Below are positions 37,369 through 50,800 of a stretch of 64,000 nt of DNA, one piece after another (within the stretch, counting starts at the first letter, position 1; each line of letters begins with the position of its first letter). Position numbers and translations under genes: made by a program. The notes beneath the pieces are model-generated. The model ran no database searches, was not told the DNA's origin, and was given only the letters and a program-made list of their open reading frames with translations. The DNA is taken from NCBI GenBank assembly GCA_009667805.1, contig CM019070.1:57664735-57728734 (forward strand), given 5' to 3'. This stretch comes from Leptobrachium leishanense (Eukaryota > Chordata > Amphibia > Anura > Megophryidae).

Positions 37369-39163
37369 AGAAACATAGAAACATAAAAAAATTTCGGCAG
37401 ATAAGAACCTTTCGGCCCATCTAGTCTGCCCAATTACATGGATACTTTACCTGGATTTATCTTTTGTTTAGGATAGCCTTATGCCTATCCCATGCCTGCT
37501 TAAATTCAATTACTGTTTTGGCCTCTACCACTTCAACTGGAAGACTGTTCCATGTATCCACCACCCTCTCAGTAAAATAATGCTTCCTGATGTTACTTTT
37601 AAACCTTTGCCCCTCTAATCTAAGACTATGTCCTCTTGTTTTGCTACTTTGTTTCCTTTTAAATATACTCCCTTCCTCTACCTTGTGGATTCCCTTTACG
37701 TATTTAAATGTTTCTATCATATCTCCTCTGTCTCATCTTTTTTCCAAGCTATACATGTTAAGTTCATTAAGCCTTTCCTGGTAACTTTTCTCCTTCAAGC
37801 CGTACACCATTTTAGTAGCCCTTCTCTGAACTTTCTCTGCGATGTCTATATCCTTCTGGAGATACGGTCTCCAGTACTGCACACAGGTGAGGTCTCACCA
37901 GTGCTCTGTACAGTGGAATGAGTACAGTGGAATGAGCACTTCCCTTTTCCTACTGCTAATACCTCTCCCTACACAACCAAGCATTCTGCTAGCATTTCCT
38001 GCTGCTCTATTACATTGACTACTTACCTTTAGATCCTCTGCAATAATAACCCCTAAATCCCTTTCCTCAGATGTTGAGGTTAGGACTGTATCAAATATTC
38101 TATATTCAGCCCTTGGGCTTTTATGCCCCAGGTGCATTATCTTGCACTTATCCACATTAAAACTCAATTGCCACGGCTCCGACCATTTTTTTAGTTTACC
38201 TAAATCATTTGTCATTTGGCTGATCCCTCCAGGAACGTCAACCCTGTTGCAAATCTTTGTGTCATCAGCAAAAAGACATACTTTACCTTTAATACCTTCT
38301 GCAATATCACTAATAAAAATATTAAAGAGAATGGGTCCAAGTACTGACCCCTGAGGTACCCCACTGGTAACAAGACCTTGCGCCGAATAAACTTCATTTA
38401 CCACAACCCTCTGTTGCCTGTCACTCAGCCACTGCCTAATCCATTCAACATTATTGGAATCCAAGCTCAAAGATTGCAATTTATTGATAAGCCTTCTATG
38501 CGGAACAGTATCAAAAGCCTTACTGAAATCTAAATAAGCAATGTCTACTGCACCACCTGTGTCTATTATTTTTGTTACCCAATCAAAAAAATCAATAAGA
38601 TTAGTTTGGCATGATCTCCCTGAGGTAAACCCATGTTGTTTCTGATCCTGTAATCTATGTGTTTTTAGATGTTCAACAATCCTTTCCTTTAACATGGTTT
38701 CCATTAATTTCCCCACTACTGACGTAAGACTAACTGGCCTATAGTTCACCGATTCCTCCTTACTACCCTTCTTGTAAATGGGCACAACATTTGCTAAGTT
38801 CCAGTCTTCTGGGACGACTCCCGTAAACAAGGATTGGTTAAATAAATCTGTTAACGGTTTTGCTATTACACCACTGAGCTCTTTTAATAACTTAGGGTGG
38901 ATCCCATCAGGCACCATTGACTTATTTGTCTTAACTTCAGACAGCTGCTGTAGAACCTCCTCCTCTGTAAACACACATGTAAATGTCTCTTTAGTGTTTC
39001 CTCCTAACTGAGGTCCCTTTCCTTCCTTTTCTTCTGCAAAGACTGAACAAAAATATTCATTGAGGCAGTCAGCGAGACTTTTATCCTCTTCTACATACCT
39101 TCCTTCCTTTGTCTCTAATCTAACTAATCCTTGTTTTACTTTTCTTTTCTCGTTTATGTTTTA
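37369..39163 (-). mobile_element. CR1-like LINE, 5'-truncated
   Basis: Minus strand, inserted in the element 37067-39763. 38974-37895 encodes reverse transcriptase: VPDGIHPKLLKELSG, VNYRPVSLTSVVGKLMETML, YLDFSKAFDTVPHRRLINKL, TSGVPQGSVLGPILFNIFIS and the catalytic box VCLFADDTKI. A further frame, 37720-37457, carries the typical C-terminus (VVDTWNSLPVEVVEAKTV). The two frames are separated by a shift near 37895. The 3' end carries CTGCCGAAATTTTTTTATG and short ATGTTTCT repeats. Confidence 0.9.
37457..38974 (-). pseudogene. CR1-like reverse transcriptase (broken)
   Basis: Frame 38974-37895 (359 codons) holds the RT palm with FADD, followed after a frameshift by 37720-37457. Upstream endonuclease is missing. 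Residues for RT activity are present but the protein is truncated at its N-terminus. Confidence 0.88.
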
Positions 39164-39853
39164 ATTCAATATCTAATAAACCGTTTATTATAATATTCTG
39201 AAGTAAAAAGTCTCTTTACATTTAGATTTTTTTGGCATATTTTAAGCATTTTTCTTTCTTTTTTTTTTTAAAAAAATCAGATTTTTTTTGTTTTTTTTTT
39301 AACTTTACTTATTTTTTTCTATAACAGCCTTTTTTATTATTATTCCTTGGCTCTCAAATGTAAATTTCAGACATTTTCGCTCAGTAGTTTCTTTGCAAAC
39401 AGCGTTTCACTTTTCAAACATTCAAAAGCAAACTGTTTTTTTAATTTATTCACTCCATTCATCTGCGGTGTCGGGTTTTTCCGGTGGCTGCGCTGCATGT
39501 GATCCGCTCCTGCTCAGGTTTTTCCGGCGTTTTCGGCGGGGTTAATCCAGATGCTTTTGCGGGTTTCGGTTTGCGTTCACCCTCGTTTTGCAGTGAGTTT
39601 TCGGCAGGTTTGCAGTGACTTTTCTCTGCAATTCGAGGACCCTGTGGTGCTTGCTGAATACACGCAGGGTCACCGAAATGGGATCGCCAAATCAAACCAA
39701 ATTGAAGAGAACGAAAAGTCACCGAACGTGCATTGATTTTTCGATTCTCTTTGTATTACCCTGCTAGTATACACACTATAGAGTTGTATAGATTTTAAGC
39801 ATATCCAGGAAATAGCCTTGCCAAGTCAACTCCAGAGGCAAGATACATAAAAC

Positions 39854-41278
39854 TTAACCCCTTCACTTCTGAGAAATTTCACTCCATGTGCTGAGCTATT
39901 TGTTGAAAATTTTTTGCTCTTGACATTTAACAGCAATGGGGGGGGGCGCCTATACGCAAAGAGGCCATAAACAGGACGTCCACCCTGCCAGGCAGGGCAT
40001 TCCCAATGGAAGAGATACAATGGTCCTTTCTACTAATGAATTAAGTTTTATTTATTTTATTTTAATAATAAAATGACCCACGTGATGGTTGTTTTATCAA
40101 AAAACTGTGACACTGTCTATGCTCCAATCTCTGTCTCTGATTCTGTATTTTGGAGGCAGGTCAGTCCAGTCTGTATGTGCACTCTTTTTCCAAATATCAC
40201 AGACTGGCTGCATGGATCGGTGGCCAACAATCAAAGATGGAAGGCACATAGCACTGGACTGTTGCTCATAGCGGCAGCTGAAAACAAAAATATTGGACAC
40301 AGTTTGTCAGTGGCCCCTACTATCATAGGAAGGAAGCAGAGTCATGCTAAAATACCGGGTCCTGTACTGGGGGAATCCTGGTAGTCACGGCGATCCCTGC
40401 TAGTTACGCCCCTAAATGTCTCATTATTTTATATATGCCTGACCTTAAATCTATAATGTTGTATTTTTATAAATGAAAAATGAGGGATATTTAATTGCAT
40501 TCTTGGATAAAACACTTTAAAATAAATACAAAAAACTAGTACAAATAACAAAAAGAAAATGCCAGAATTTTTATATGTGCTAGAAGCAATTTATTAATTC
40601 TTTAATGGAAACATATTTTATAGACAATAAATTTCACAATCATTGGCGACAACTGGGTCATTATGAATTAATGTTTACATTCTTAACTCTATTTTGCATT
40701 GCAATACATTGAAAAGCAATCATTAGCATATCAAAATTCCTTTTTGCATACCTTTATAAAGCAAGATTAGTTTGTCCACTGTGGTGAATAAAAATTCTTT
40801 GTTTTTATCTCTTTCCCGTCACCCTGTATTACTGTAAAGAAGCTACAAATAGCAACCCCAAACCTCATTGTAACAAAACGTTCAACAATTTTGCTGCTGC
40901 ATTACAGCAGCCAGGGAAGGGGCAGAATACAGGGAGAGCTCTGGGGCCACTCACTACTGTACAGGAATAAGACTTAGGGGATACAATTGCAGAAAATCCC
41001 TGTACAGTACAGATACGAGGTGTTACTGTAATCTCCATATACAGGCATTATGCCACATACAGATACTATTTTTACATTCTACTGGTATTTTTTGGAAACT
41101 GTGGTGCCAATAATCTCATTATGATCACTACAAATCCCCATAAAGCAGGAGATCTGACAATCTCAGAACAACAATTTCTGCGCAATGTTTATTTTACTCT
41201 ATATTTAATTGTTAGCTTTGCATGTCATGTTTCAAATAAATGTTATGATAAAAAAGCACTTGGCAGTGAAGGGGTTAA
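39854..41278. mobile_element. TTAA-flanked element abutting CLCA copy A
   Basis: TTAACCCCTTCACTTCTGAG at 39854 and TTAACCCCTTCACTGCCAAG (reverse complement) ending at 41278. One base separates its right TTAA from the CLCA stop codon. Non-coding interior of about 1.4 kb, possibly composite. Confidence 0.75.
41188..41193 (-). terminator. Possible polyadenylation signal for CLCA copy A
   Basis: AATAAA on the minus strand about 90 nt past the stop, inside the TTAA-flanked element 39854-41278. It is the nearest such hexamer. If used, the whole 3' UTR is transposon sequence. No transcript evidence is available. Confidence 0.4.
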
Positions 41279-41279
41279 G

Positions 41280-41839
41280 CTACACTCTGGTTGTTATTGC
41301 CAGTCTGCGATTTCTCTCACAACTCACCACACACACAGTAAGGCAGATAATGAGAAGCAGGAGGACAGCAGTAGCAGATATCACCAGTAGTGTAAATGTT
41401 ACATTTATTTCCTTGAGGCAATCATATGAGGGACGAGATGGAGACGCTGTAGCAGTGGTTCGAGGGGGTTTGGTAGTGGTTGTCTTGGTGGTCCTTGTGG
41501 TAGATCGAGTTGTTGTACTAGTGGTTGGAGGAGAGGTGCTTGGAGGTGGTGTGGTAATGGTTGGAGGTGGTGTGGTAGTGGATGGAGGGGGTGTAGGAGG
41601 AATAAAAAGAGCTGCCTGTGCTATATTAGATGGGTCTGATTTAAGAGAGACCTCATCAATGGCAACTAAAGAAAAATACAGGACGGTGCCATTTGTTATA
41701 GCAATATCTTGTGGTACAAACTTGAATTTTTCACTGGAGCCAGCCGGCTGTGGTGAGAAATCAGAGATGTCTATAATCTTACAATTCTCAAAGCTGTCTC
41801 TAAGGTCCGCAGGATGGGTGCTCATTCTCAATTCATATC
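41280..41839 (-). CDS. clca: CLCA copy A exon 14 (last): fibronectin end, Thr/Pro stalk, membrane helix
   Basis: 560 nt after a CAG acceptor, ending in TAG (41282-41280). It opens [19 protein letters not shown], passes [12 protein letters not shown], then about 55 residues almost wholly Thr, Pro, Ser and basic (mucin-like, probably O-glycosylated). After that comes a hydrophobic run, [19 protein letters not shown] onward, and a basic tail ending LAITTRV. The stalk is coded by a repetitive CCA/ACC-rich tract, so its length may vary. The stop lies one base from the TTAA end of a transposon. Confidence 0.92.
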
Positions 41840-44800
41840 CTGCAACTGAAAGAGCAACATCATCTTATTAGACCAGTTACAGTTGCAAGTGTTTATAAAG
41901 CGCCAACAAGTTCCGTAGCACTGTACAATGGGTGAGACATAACAAATATCATTACAAGTTAGACATACAGGGTTATTCAAATAGCTCCTAATTGGGGCCG
42001 AAAGGTAACCGAACACTGAAATTCAGCGTTTGGTTACCTTTCCTGGCCATTCGGCTATGCAGAGAGCAGGCTATTCGCCAAATCCTGGTGAATTGCCTGC
42101 ACATTAGACATGTGCATTCGTTTTAGTACTAAAACGATTTAGTCCGAATTTTGGGATAATTTAGTTTTAGTATGACTCAAGAGAAACGAAACTGCTCAGT
42201 ACAAAAAACGAAAGAAACTAAAATAAAATGCACTACATTTTAGTGTCAGTCCTTTTTGTGATATTACATTGATAAGTGAAGGAGACCAGCAATGAAGAGC
42301 GCAACATCTGAAGTTCTGCACCCTCCACATGCCAATGCAGTAGGATTTTCTATACAGAGAGGGGCATTAATTAATGCAGGAGGATGTTCTATACATTATA
42401 CAGAGGGTATTCATGCAGGAGGATGTTATTTACATTTTTTACAGAGGAAGGTATAAATTGAGGAGGATGTTCTATACAGAGAGGGACATTAATTAATTCA
42501 GGAGGATGTTCTATATAATATACTGAGAGGGGTATTAATTAATGCAGGAGGATGTTCTAAACATTATACAGAGAGGATCCTTTTTTTCTCAGCCCTTTAA
42601 ATCCAGTGGCTGTGAGCGCGGAGATCGGCTGCTTGTTACCTTATCTCTCAGTACAATGTATCAGGCTCAGCTGTTACAGTAACTGACTAACAGCGCTCAG
42701 AGATTCCGTAAAACAAGGAAATAATATTGTTCTAACCGCTTATATATAAAAATATTATTTACTAGTTTTACTGAAACTCTGAGCGCTGTGATGAGCAGCA
42801 GTCAGTTACTGTAACAGCTTTGCCTGATACGGGGCAGTATTACAATGTTGGTGCTAACTTAACCAGAGCTGTTGTAAACTGAAAACCTCCATAGGCTATA
42901 ATGGCTCTGGGAAGTTTACAACAGCTCTGGTTAAGTTAGCACCAGCTATGTAATATGGCCCACATTGTGCTGAGAGTGAGAGATACTGTAACAAGCAGCG
43001 ATGTCAGCCCTCTGAGGAGCCACTACAATAGTAATTGTATCCATTGGTTTTCGGGTGAATGAAATTTAGTTTTCATACTAAAGAACTGAAAACGAATTTC
43101 TTTAGCAACTAAATAAATTGCATTTTAGGACTAATCCATTAGTTCAAAACGAAATTTTGTGCTGTGCACATGTCTACTGCACATACGATGCCTGTTCGGT
43201 GCCTGTTCGAAGGCAGTGAATCCCCATAGAGAAGCAATGCTTCGGCTATTCAGAGAGCAAAACCCAGCAGTGAAAAGTTGCCGAATTGCCCTGCCGTTCG
43301 GTGGTTTAATTCGACACGTTTATTCAGGCGAATCCCATAGGCTTCAATGTTAAAAATATTCCCGTTTTATTTCAATATCTAATAAACCGTTCATTATAAT
43401 ATTCTGCAGTAAAAAGCCTCTTTATCTTTAGATTTTTTTAGGACCTTTTAGGCATTTTTTGGGATTTTTTTTTGCAAACATTTCTTTCTGTTTTTTTTTT
43501 TAATGTTTTTTTCTGTAACAGCCCTTTTTATTATCATTCATTGGATCTCATATATAAATTTCAGACATTTTCGCTCAGTAGTTTGTTTGCAAACAGCGTT
43601 TCACTTTTCAAACACTCAAGCAAACTGTTTTTTTTTTCACTCCATTCGTCTGCGGTGTCGGGTTTTTTAGGCGGCTGCTCTTCGGCGGGTTAATCCAGAT
43701 GTTTTTGCCGGTTTCGGTGTGCTTTCGCCCTCGTTTTGCGTGATTTTTCGGCGGGTTTGCGGTGACTTTTCCCTGCATTACGGCGGCCCTGTGGTGCTTG
43801 CTGAATACACTGCAGGGTCGCCGAAATGGGATCGCCAAATCGCACTGAATTGAAGAGAATGAAAAGTCACCGAACGTGCGGTGGCTTTTCGATTCTCTTT
43901 GAATAACCCTGATAGACACACAGAACAGTAGGAGAGAGGACCCAGCACAAGAGCTTACATTCTAAGAGGAAAGGGGTGACACACTAGGTGAGGGTACCAG
44001 AACTCACTGGCGTGCGCAGCCTATTACATTAGGGTGTGCACCCATAGAACATTTATTAACTGAAAATTTAGGTTTAGAAGATTTTGTGCAAAATGCACAT
44101 TTTTCATTGGAAATAACCAGCCTGTGAGTGTGACCAGAGATACAGCCAGGTTTAATGTTATTTAGCATAAACCAGATAAGGGACATCTAAAATATCAACG
44201 TAGGAGGTGAAAAAAGACCTCTTCATCATCTTCTTGGCACACCAGGTGCACACCTATGGGCATAACCAATGTTTAGGCTGAGATAGAGTCACTATCAATG
44301 TAATTTATCATGAAACAGATAAGGAACATCCAAAATATCTATGATGGGGGTTAAACCTCTCCAATAAGTGTCCTTGGGCAAGACACCTAACAGTACATAG
44401 TCGCCACCCAGGACATACTTGAAAATGAGAGAAATCTCAATGTATCCTTCCTGGTAAAATCCTTTCTTGAGAAAAAAAAAAGATCAACCCTTCACCCAAC
44501 ATTAGGGTGTGCCTGGGCACACCAGGCACACCCTGTGCGCACGCCTATGCCAGAACTATAAACCATTATGACTATTATCTAAGCCCTGTAAGGATTAACT
44601 AAACTGCAAGATTTTCCCAAATTAAATTACTACTCTGTTAAGGCTGGCGGCACACGAGCGTTAACAGAGAGAGGAAGGAACGTCCGTGAAAGTGGGCGTT
44701 CCTTCCACTCTCTGCGCTCAGCGTACAAAGCGCAATCCTCCTATGGAGAATCGCGCTTTGTATCCTGTCAGCGTCCGTTTAGCTTTTTGACGGGGAGGAC

Positions 44801-47800
44801 TTTTTCACATCCGGTGGATGGCTTTCCCCGTCAAAAACGCACAGACGCAGGAAATTGCGGCGCAAATGAGCCGTAAATACGCTCGTGTGCCGGGGGCCTT
44901 AGTCTGTATGCAATCTTTAACTGTTATTTGAGAAACAGGCAACTGCCAAGCTGTCTTTGTTGCCTTTTTTCTAAGCTATAATTTATAGTAGGATTTATTT
45001 AATTTAAACATAATTATGCCCTTTTTATAGCAATTTACCTGTCCTTTGGTCCAGATCATCTCCGGTGGCGGTCCACGTCAATACAACAGTCATCTCTACT
45101 ATTTTTGCTTTTAAGTCAATTATTTTCACAGGGTTGTAGATATCTGGCTGAGCACGAATAGGGACATTAGACAGAACAAATGATCCACCTGAAGCTGTTC
45201 TGCTGATTGGTCCAAAATTAATTAGTAGGTCATCTTCAGAGATTGAAGGTTTTTCAGGGTTCAAGACAATCTCGCCTGTAATGGGAAACATTGCATTTTA
45301 TGTATATATATTTTATATATATATGTATTTTAAATACTGCAGAAATGGCAGAACTGATAATGATGTTTGATCTTGTGACTAGGATAATCATAACTGAGTC
45401 TCAATCTGAGATTTCAAAAAGATCCATTGGGGTTGAAACAGTGTCTGTTTTCAAATTAGGAAGAAATAAATCCAGGAGCCAGAGTTCGCTTTGGTCCTGG
45501 CATGTCTTGCTAGTTGTATCGATTTGATTCCTATGAGGGGGGTGCAGGGACATGGTCCAGTGTATGGATGTATGGCTGTAGAAGTGATGATTTTTACTGC
45601 CCCTTCTCTTAGTAAACTACATAACTTACCGCCTATTTATACTCCTCCTGACCATGCACCATATCTGGATTTTGGGGATCCAGATGTTTGTGAACTACAT
45701 TTCCCATAATTACCAGCAAAGCCACATAGACTTATGGCAGACAGTAGCAAACTGCTGCGCTGGCAGAATTATAGCTTCTGTTCTGCCAGATGCCAATGTT
45801 AATGAAAGGCACACTGGATGTGCCAGGCCTTGGAAAATATCACTTTGTCCCTCGACATTGTATTTGTATTGTTAGAAAGAGTAAAGTAGTTCAGTAACAT
45901 CTTAAATATAGATAATTTTAGGTCAAAGAATGGTATAATATCATTACTTTTGAGATTAACCCCTTCACTAACGATAAAGATAACTAGGTCAACAAAGGCA
46001 CCATCTGGTGCCCCGATATCGAGATATCTCAGCGTGCTGATCTGCAGCCCAAAAACAAATGAATTTCATTTGCTTATGGGCTGCAGAAGGTGCCCCCAAA
46101 GTTTTAACCCTGTGGGCATAATGCCTAGAGAGCCAAAACTGTAAAATCAGCTTCTCTAAGCTCTGAAATATCAGGCTTTCAGCAGCCGATGCGGGGAAAA
46201 AAAAAGAAAATAGACCAGCAGCTCAAACCTCTAACTCAGTTTGGCAGTAGATGGCGCCATCTACTGGCCAAAATAGGTTATTTTCAGTAAGAATTACAAT
46301 GGGTATAAGCTCAAATATTATTTACTTTAAAATTAATTAAAAAGTGTTTTTACAAAAAACTATTGGTTTCTGACAATGTTTTTTTCCAAAATCACTTGGT
46401 AGTGAAAGGGTTAATGCGTACTGAATCTACATACAAGTATTAAAATAAAATAAATATTTTTTTTCATGAATATACCAGACTATGGGCCTTTATTCCATGG
46501 TTATTAGTAAAATGGAGACGTAAACAGGAGAATCTGCGTCTGCAGAGTTTCTTTACCTACTCTCTTGGATCACAGGTTCACATGCCTATGCTTATAGACG
46601 AGAAAACAGCAGCTTATCTGTCAGGAAACCCGCTGCTCAATTCTAGATCTATTATTGAGCAATAATGAATACAGGCAAATAACAAAGGTATTACAAACAA
46701 CACAACAATTATTTTTCATCTCTTTGTGTACTTTTTCCAAAGAATTTACCATTTTCTACATATCCAGGTACATATTGAACTTGATTCTTGGGCAGTGCTA
46801 GGGTAGCAGGGCTCTCTTTGCTTTTAACTCTCACTTTCAAGCTATGTCTTCCATTAACTTTGAAACCAAAGAAGTAGCTTGTATAGACACCATCATTTTT
46901 AATAATATCGCCACCTGGGGAAAAAAAAGTCAATATTATTTTTATGTGCCGATACACACCAGTCATTAGATTTAGAGATTGGATTTACTAATTGAGGAAA
47001 ACATGTGACATCTTGTACAGTGCTAAATAAACTGGATGACTCTTTGAAGTCTGCATCAACCAGGTTTGCTTTGGGGCAGGGAGAAGTCTGCAGACTTTTC
47101 TTTTTAAATAGGGCAATTTGCTACAGATAGGAAATCGATAATAATTAAAAATTAGCAAAATGCTTGTTTCAACATGTTATATTGATTTAGGCAACGTTTG
47201 AAAGTGACTAGGATGTCCCACAATCTTCACCTGTCATCTATCTACACCCGCACAGGGCCAACTGTCACCTCCAAGACTTCTCAAGTGCAGCTCCGGTTGT
47301 GGAATGACTTGCCTCGCCCTATCAAACTGTCCCCTGACCTTCAGGCCTTCAAGGAATCCCTCAAAACCCATCTCTTCAGATTAGCGTACCACATCACTGA
47401 TGCAACTCATCCCTCTGCTCCTCTACTCACACATGATTGAAGCTGCTTCAATGGCCCCACCATTCCAGAACTGCTGGCACTAATGATCCTGCCGTCCAGT
47501 AAAATTCCCCTGGTCTTCCTCAACTCCAATCCCTCTAGACCCGGGGTCAGCAACCTTGGCTCTCTGATGTTTTGGGAACTATATCTCCCATGATGCTCAG
47601 TCAGCCTAATGGGTGACTGAGCATCATGGGAGATATAGTTCCCAAAACATAAGGGAGCCAAGGTTGCTGACCCCTGCTTTAGACTGTAAGACCCTATGAG
47701 AAGGACCCTCTGCACCTCTTGTTTCCATCCTATGTATATTTATCTGCATCTTGTTCCCTTTGGTTATTGTAAAGCGCTGCAGAAACTGTTGGCGCTATAT

Positions 47801-50800
47801 AAATGATAACAATACATAAATAAACTAGCATACATGTGCCCACAGGCATTGCGCAGCCTGCTTCATTAATTAAAATTGATTATTGTTGCTTACTTCTTCA
47901 ACTAATTAGCGTTAATCGCATAATTCGTGGTAACATAAATGTGTGAAAATGTATGTTTCTGTATATTATTTGTGAGGTGCTTTAGCATACATGGAATAAA
48001 GAGGAAAAACGTTAAGAGAAGAAGAGAAATTACTGTGGTGGTAGAATAAATAAAATTACCTGCTCCGTTATCCAAAAGCTGTATGATTTCAGGACTCCCA
48101 ACTGGAGGTTCAATAATTGCAGTGACATTCAGCCCTGCCACTAGATACTGCCCTTGGCTTACTAAAGCATAGACGATCATGGGGTTAGGGAACACGTTTG
48201 CGTCTGTATTCATGTGAGCAGTTACAGAGATTGGAGGCAAACCTGGATCAGCTGCCATAGAGCTCACAACAATACCTATAGCTTGAAATCCTGTGAGAGT
48301 ATTGCACAATTCATACTTCCACGCTCCTCTCTAGTTTAAAAAAAAATCCATATTAATATTACAAAAAAAAGAAGCATTTTCTGCCACCCGCCAGAAGGGA
48401 TACCACAATCATATCGGCAATTACCTCGGCAGTTCCTGGGATTTCAAGTCTAGCTGATTTGGCAGCTGAGTCGGCGGTGAAATCTGCTATGTTATACACA
48501 TTCCCGTTTGGATTTTCTAAACTGACCATCGGGATGACAGTTTGCCACGTTAGAAGGAAGAATGTCGAATTCCCCACTGTGCTGTCAATGAACACGGTAT
48601 CGCTCAAGCACTCGCCGCGTTGAAGATTTACGCTGACGCTTTCAAGCTGCAAAAGAAACCCGAGCATAATAAATCAGACAAGAATACATGGATCACACAA
48701 ATGAAAAAATATTCTTCGATTCATTCAGTTGAATACTCTTGAATAAAAAGGGAGTGAACGTTTTGTTAAAGATCTTTTTGAAATCGAAAGGTACATAAGG
48801 TAGACCTGTGCAATTCTCTGCATACTCTACCCTTGTCCTGTTACCAGATGCTTGTTCAGTTGATTTGATTTTCTTTATTTTTTATCTGTATTTAACTGGA
48901 TCCTCCATAATAATTTCTAACTTGGACTATGAATCACAATTATGAAACAGTGGATTCAGCTCAGGGAAGACCTGCCAACATTTTGATAACCTATGACAGT
49001 GGCAGCGTAACAGGGTTATCCAAAGAGATTCGAAAAGTCACCGCACGTTCGGTGACTTTTCGTTCTCTTCAATTCGGTTCCTTTTGCCGATTGCATTTCG
49101 GTGACCCTGCGGTGTATTCAGCAAGTACCACAGGGTCCCCGAATTGCAGGGAAAAGCTGCCGTAAACCCACCGAACACTAACCGAATGCACGCTGAAAAC
49201 AAGCAAAAACATCTGGATTAACCTTTGAAAAAGACGAACAGGAGCCGAACAGGAGCCGAACAGGAGCCGAAAAGGAGCCGAATCACACAGAGCCGAAGCA
49301 GCTGTGACGTAGAGGAGGCAGTGAATAAATTAGAAAAACCATTTGTATGAATCTGGGAAAAAGAAACGCTGTTTGCAAAGAAACTACTGAGCGAAAATGT
49401 CTGAAATTTTCACAGGAGGTCCAGGGAATGATAATAAAGAGGGCTGTTACAAAAAAATAAGTAAACTAAAAAAAAAAAAAAAAAAATCGGACTTTTAATA
49501 AAAAAAAAAAAAATCAGAAAAATGCTTAAACTATCCTAAAAAATCTATAAATAAAGAGACTTTTTGCTGCAGAATTTTATAATGAACGGTTTATTAGATA
49601 TTGAATTAAAACGGGAATATTTTTAACATTGAAGCCTATGGGATTCTCCTGAATAAATTTGCCGAATGAAACCACAGAATGGCAGGGCATTAGGGGAACC
49701 TTTCACTGCTGGTTTGTGTTCTCTGAATAGCCGAAGCAGTGCTTCTCTATGGGGATTTCACTGCCCTCGAACAGGGACCGAACAGGCACCGTATGTGCAG
49801 GCAATTCGCCAGGATTTGGCGAATTGCCTGCTCTCTGGATAGCCGAATGGCCAGGAAAGGTAACCGAACGCTGATTTTCAGCGTTCGGTTACCTTTCTCA
49901 AGCAATTCGGATCTCTTTGGATAACCCTGTAAGTATTTTGAAGAATATATATGGTCTCCGTTTGAAAAAGCTAATTTTTTTTTTTAACCCCTTAGCGGCA
50001 GGCAGGCCTAAATGTTGCAAGGTAGCATAGCCGCACTCCTCCTTTGTATATATATTCTGGGTGATTCACCGAAAACACCATAAAGGAGATCACTTTACAA
50101 ATATCCATATATAGGACTTCACCCTCACACAAAATCTAATTGATCCAAGTCCCCTACTGAGGACTTAGTAAATATGGATTAGGTTAGTTAAAATTAACCT
50201 TTAACCCCTTTAATACCGATAGAGATATCTCGGGCTTCAAAGGCACCATCTGGTGCCACGATATCGAGATATCTCAATATGCTGATCTGCAGCCCAAAAG
50301 ACAGTGGCTCGGTCCTCATTTTCCTACAGAGCACCACAATTATGGAATAACCTCCCAGACACCATCAAATCTTCCCCCAGTCTTAAGTCACTCAAAAGCT
50401 CCTTACTAACATACCTCAATACAGAATGCACCTGTAAACATGTAACCTAGTGACAATATTTCCTACATATTTTTTCTGTTAATCTGTATATTTGTGTTTT
50501 TTTTTTTTTAATATCTTGCATTGTATTACTTTGTATTTCTGTAACTGTAACACTTCAATGTTCTTGAACCCAGGACATGCTTGAAAACGAGAGAAATCTC
50601 AATGTAACCTTCCTGGTAAAATCCTTTATAAATAAATAAATAAAATGAAATTTGTTTGCTGCAAATGAACTCCGTTTGCTATTGGGCTGCAGAAGGTGCC
50701 CCCAAAGTTTTAGCCCTGTATGCATAATGCCCAAAGAGCTAGAACTGTAAAATAAGCTGCTCAAAGCTCTGAAATATCAGACCTTCAGCAGCCGATGCAG

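Larger units (their letters stand above)
37067..39763. mobile_element. Harbinger-like element (CAGGGTTATTCAAAGAGATC ends), split by a LINE
   Basis: Left end CAGGGTTATTCAAAGAGATC, subterminal CCGAAAGCTGAAAATCAGC; right end TCGATTCTCTTTGTATTACC and CTG. The same sequence, less the LINE at 37369-39163, is seen in the copies at 41968-43911 and 49011-49929. No transposase. Confidence 0.8.
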
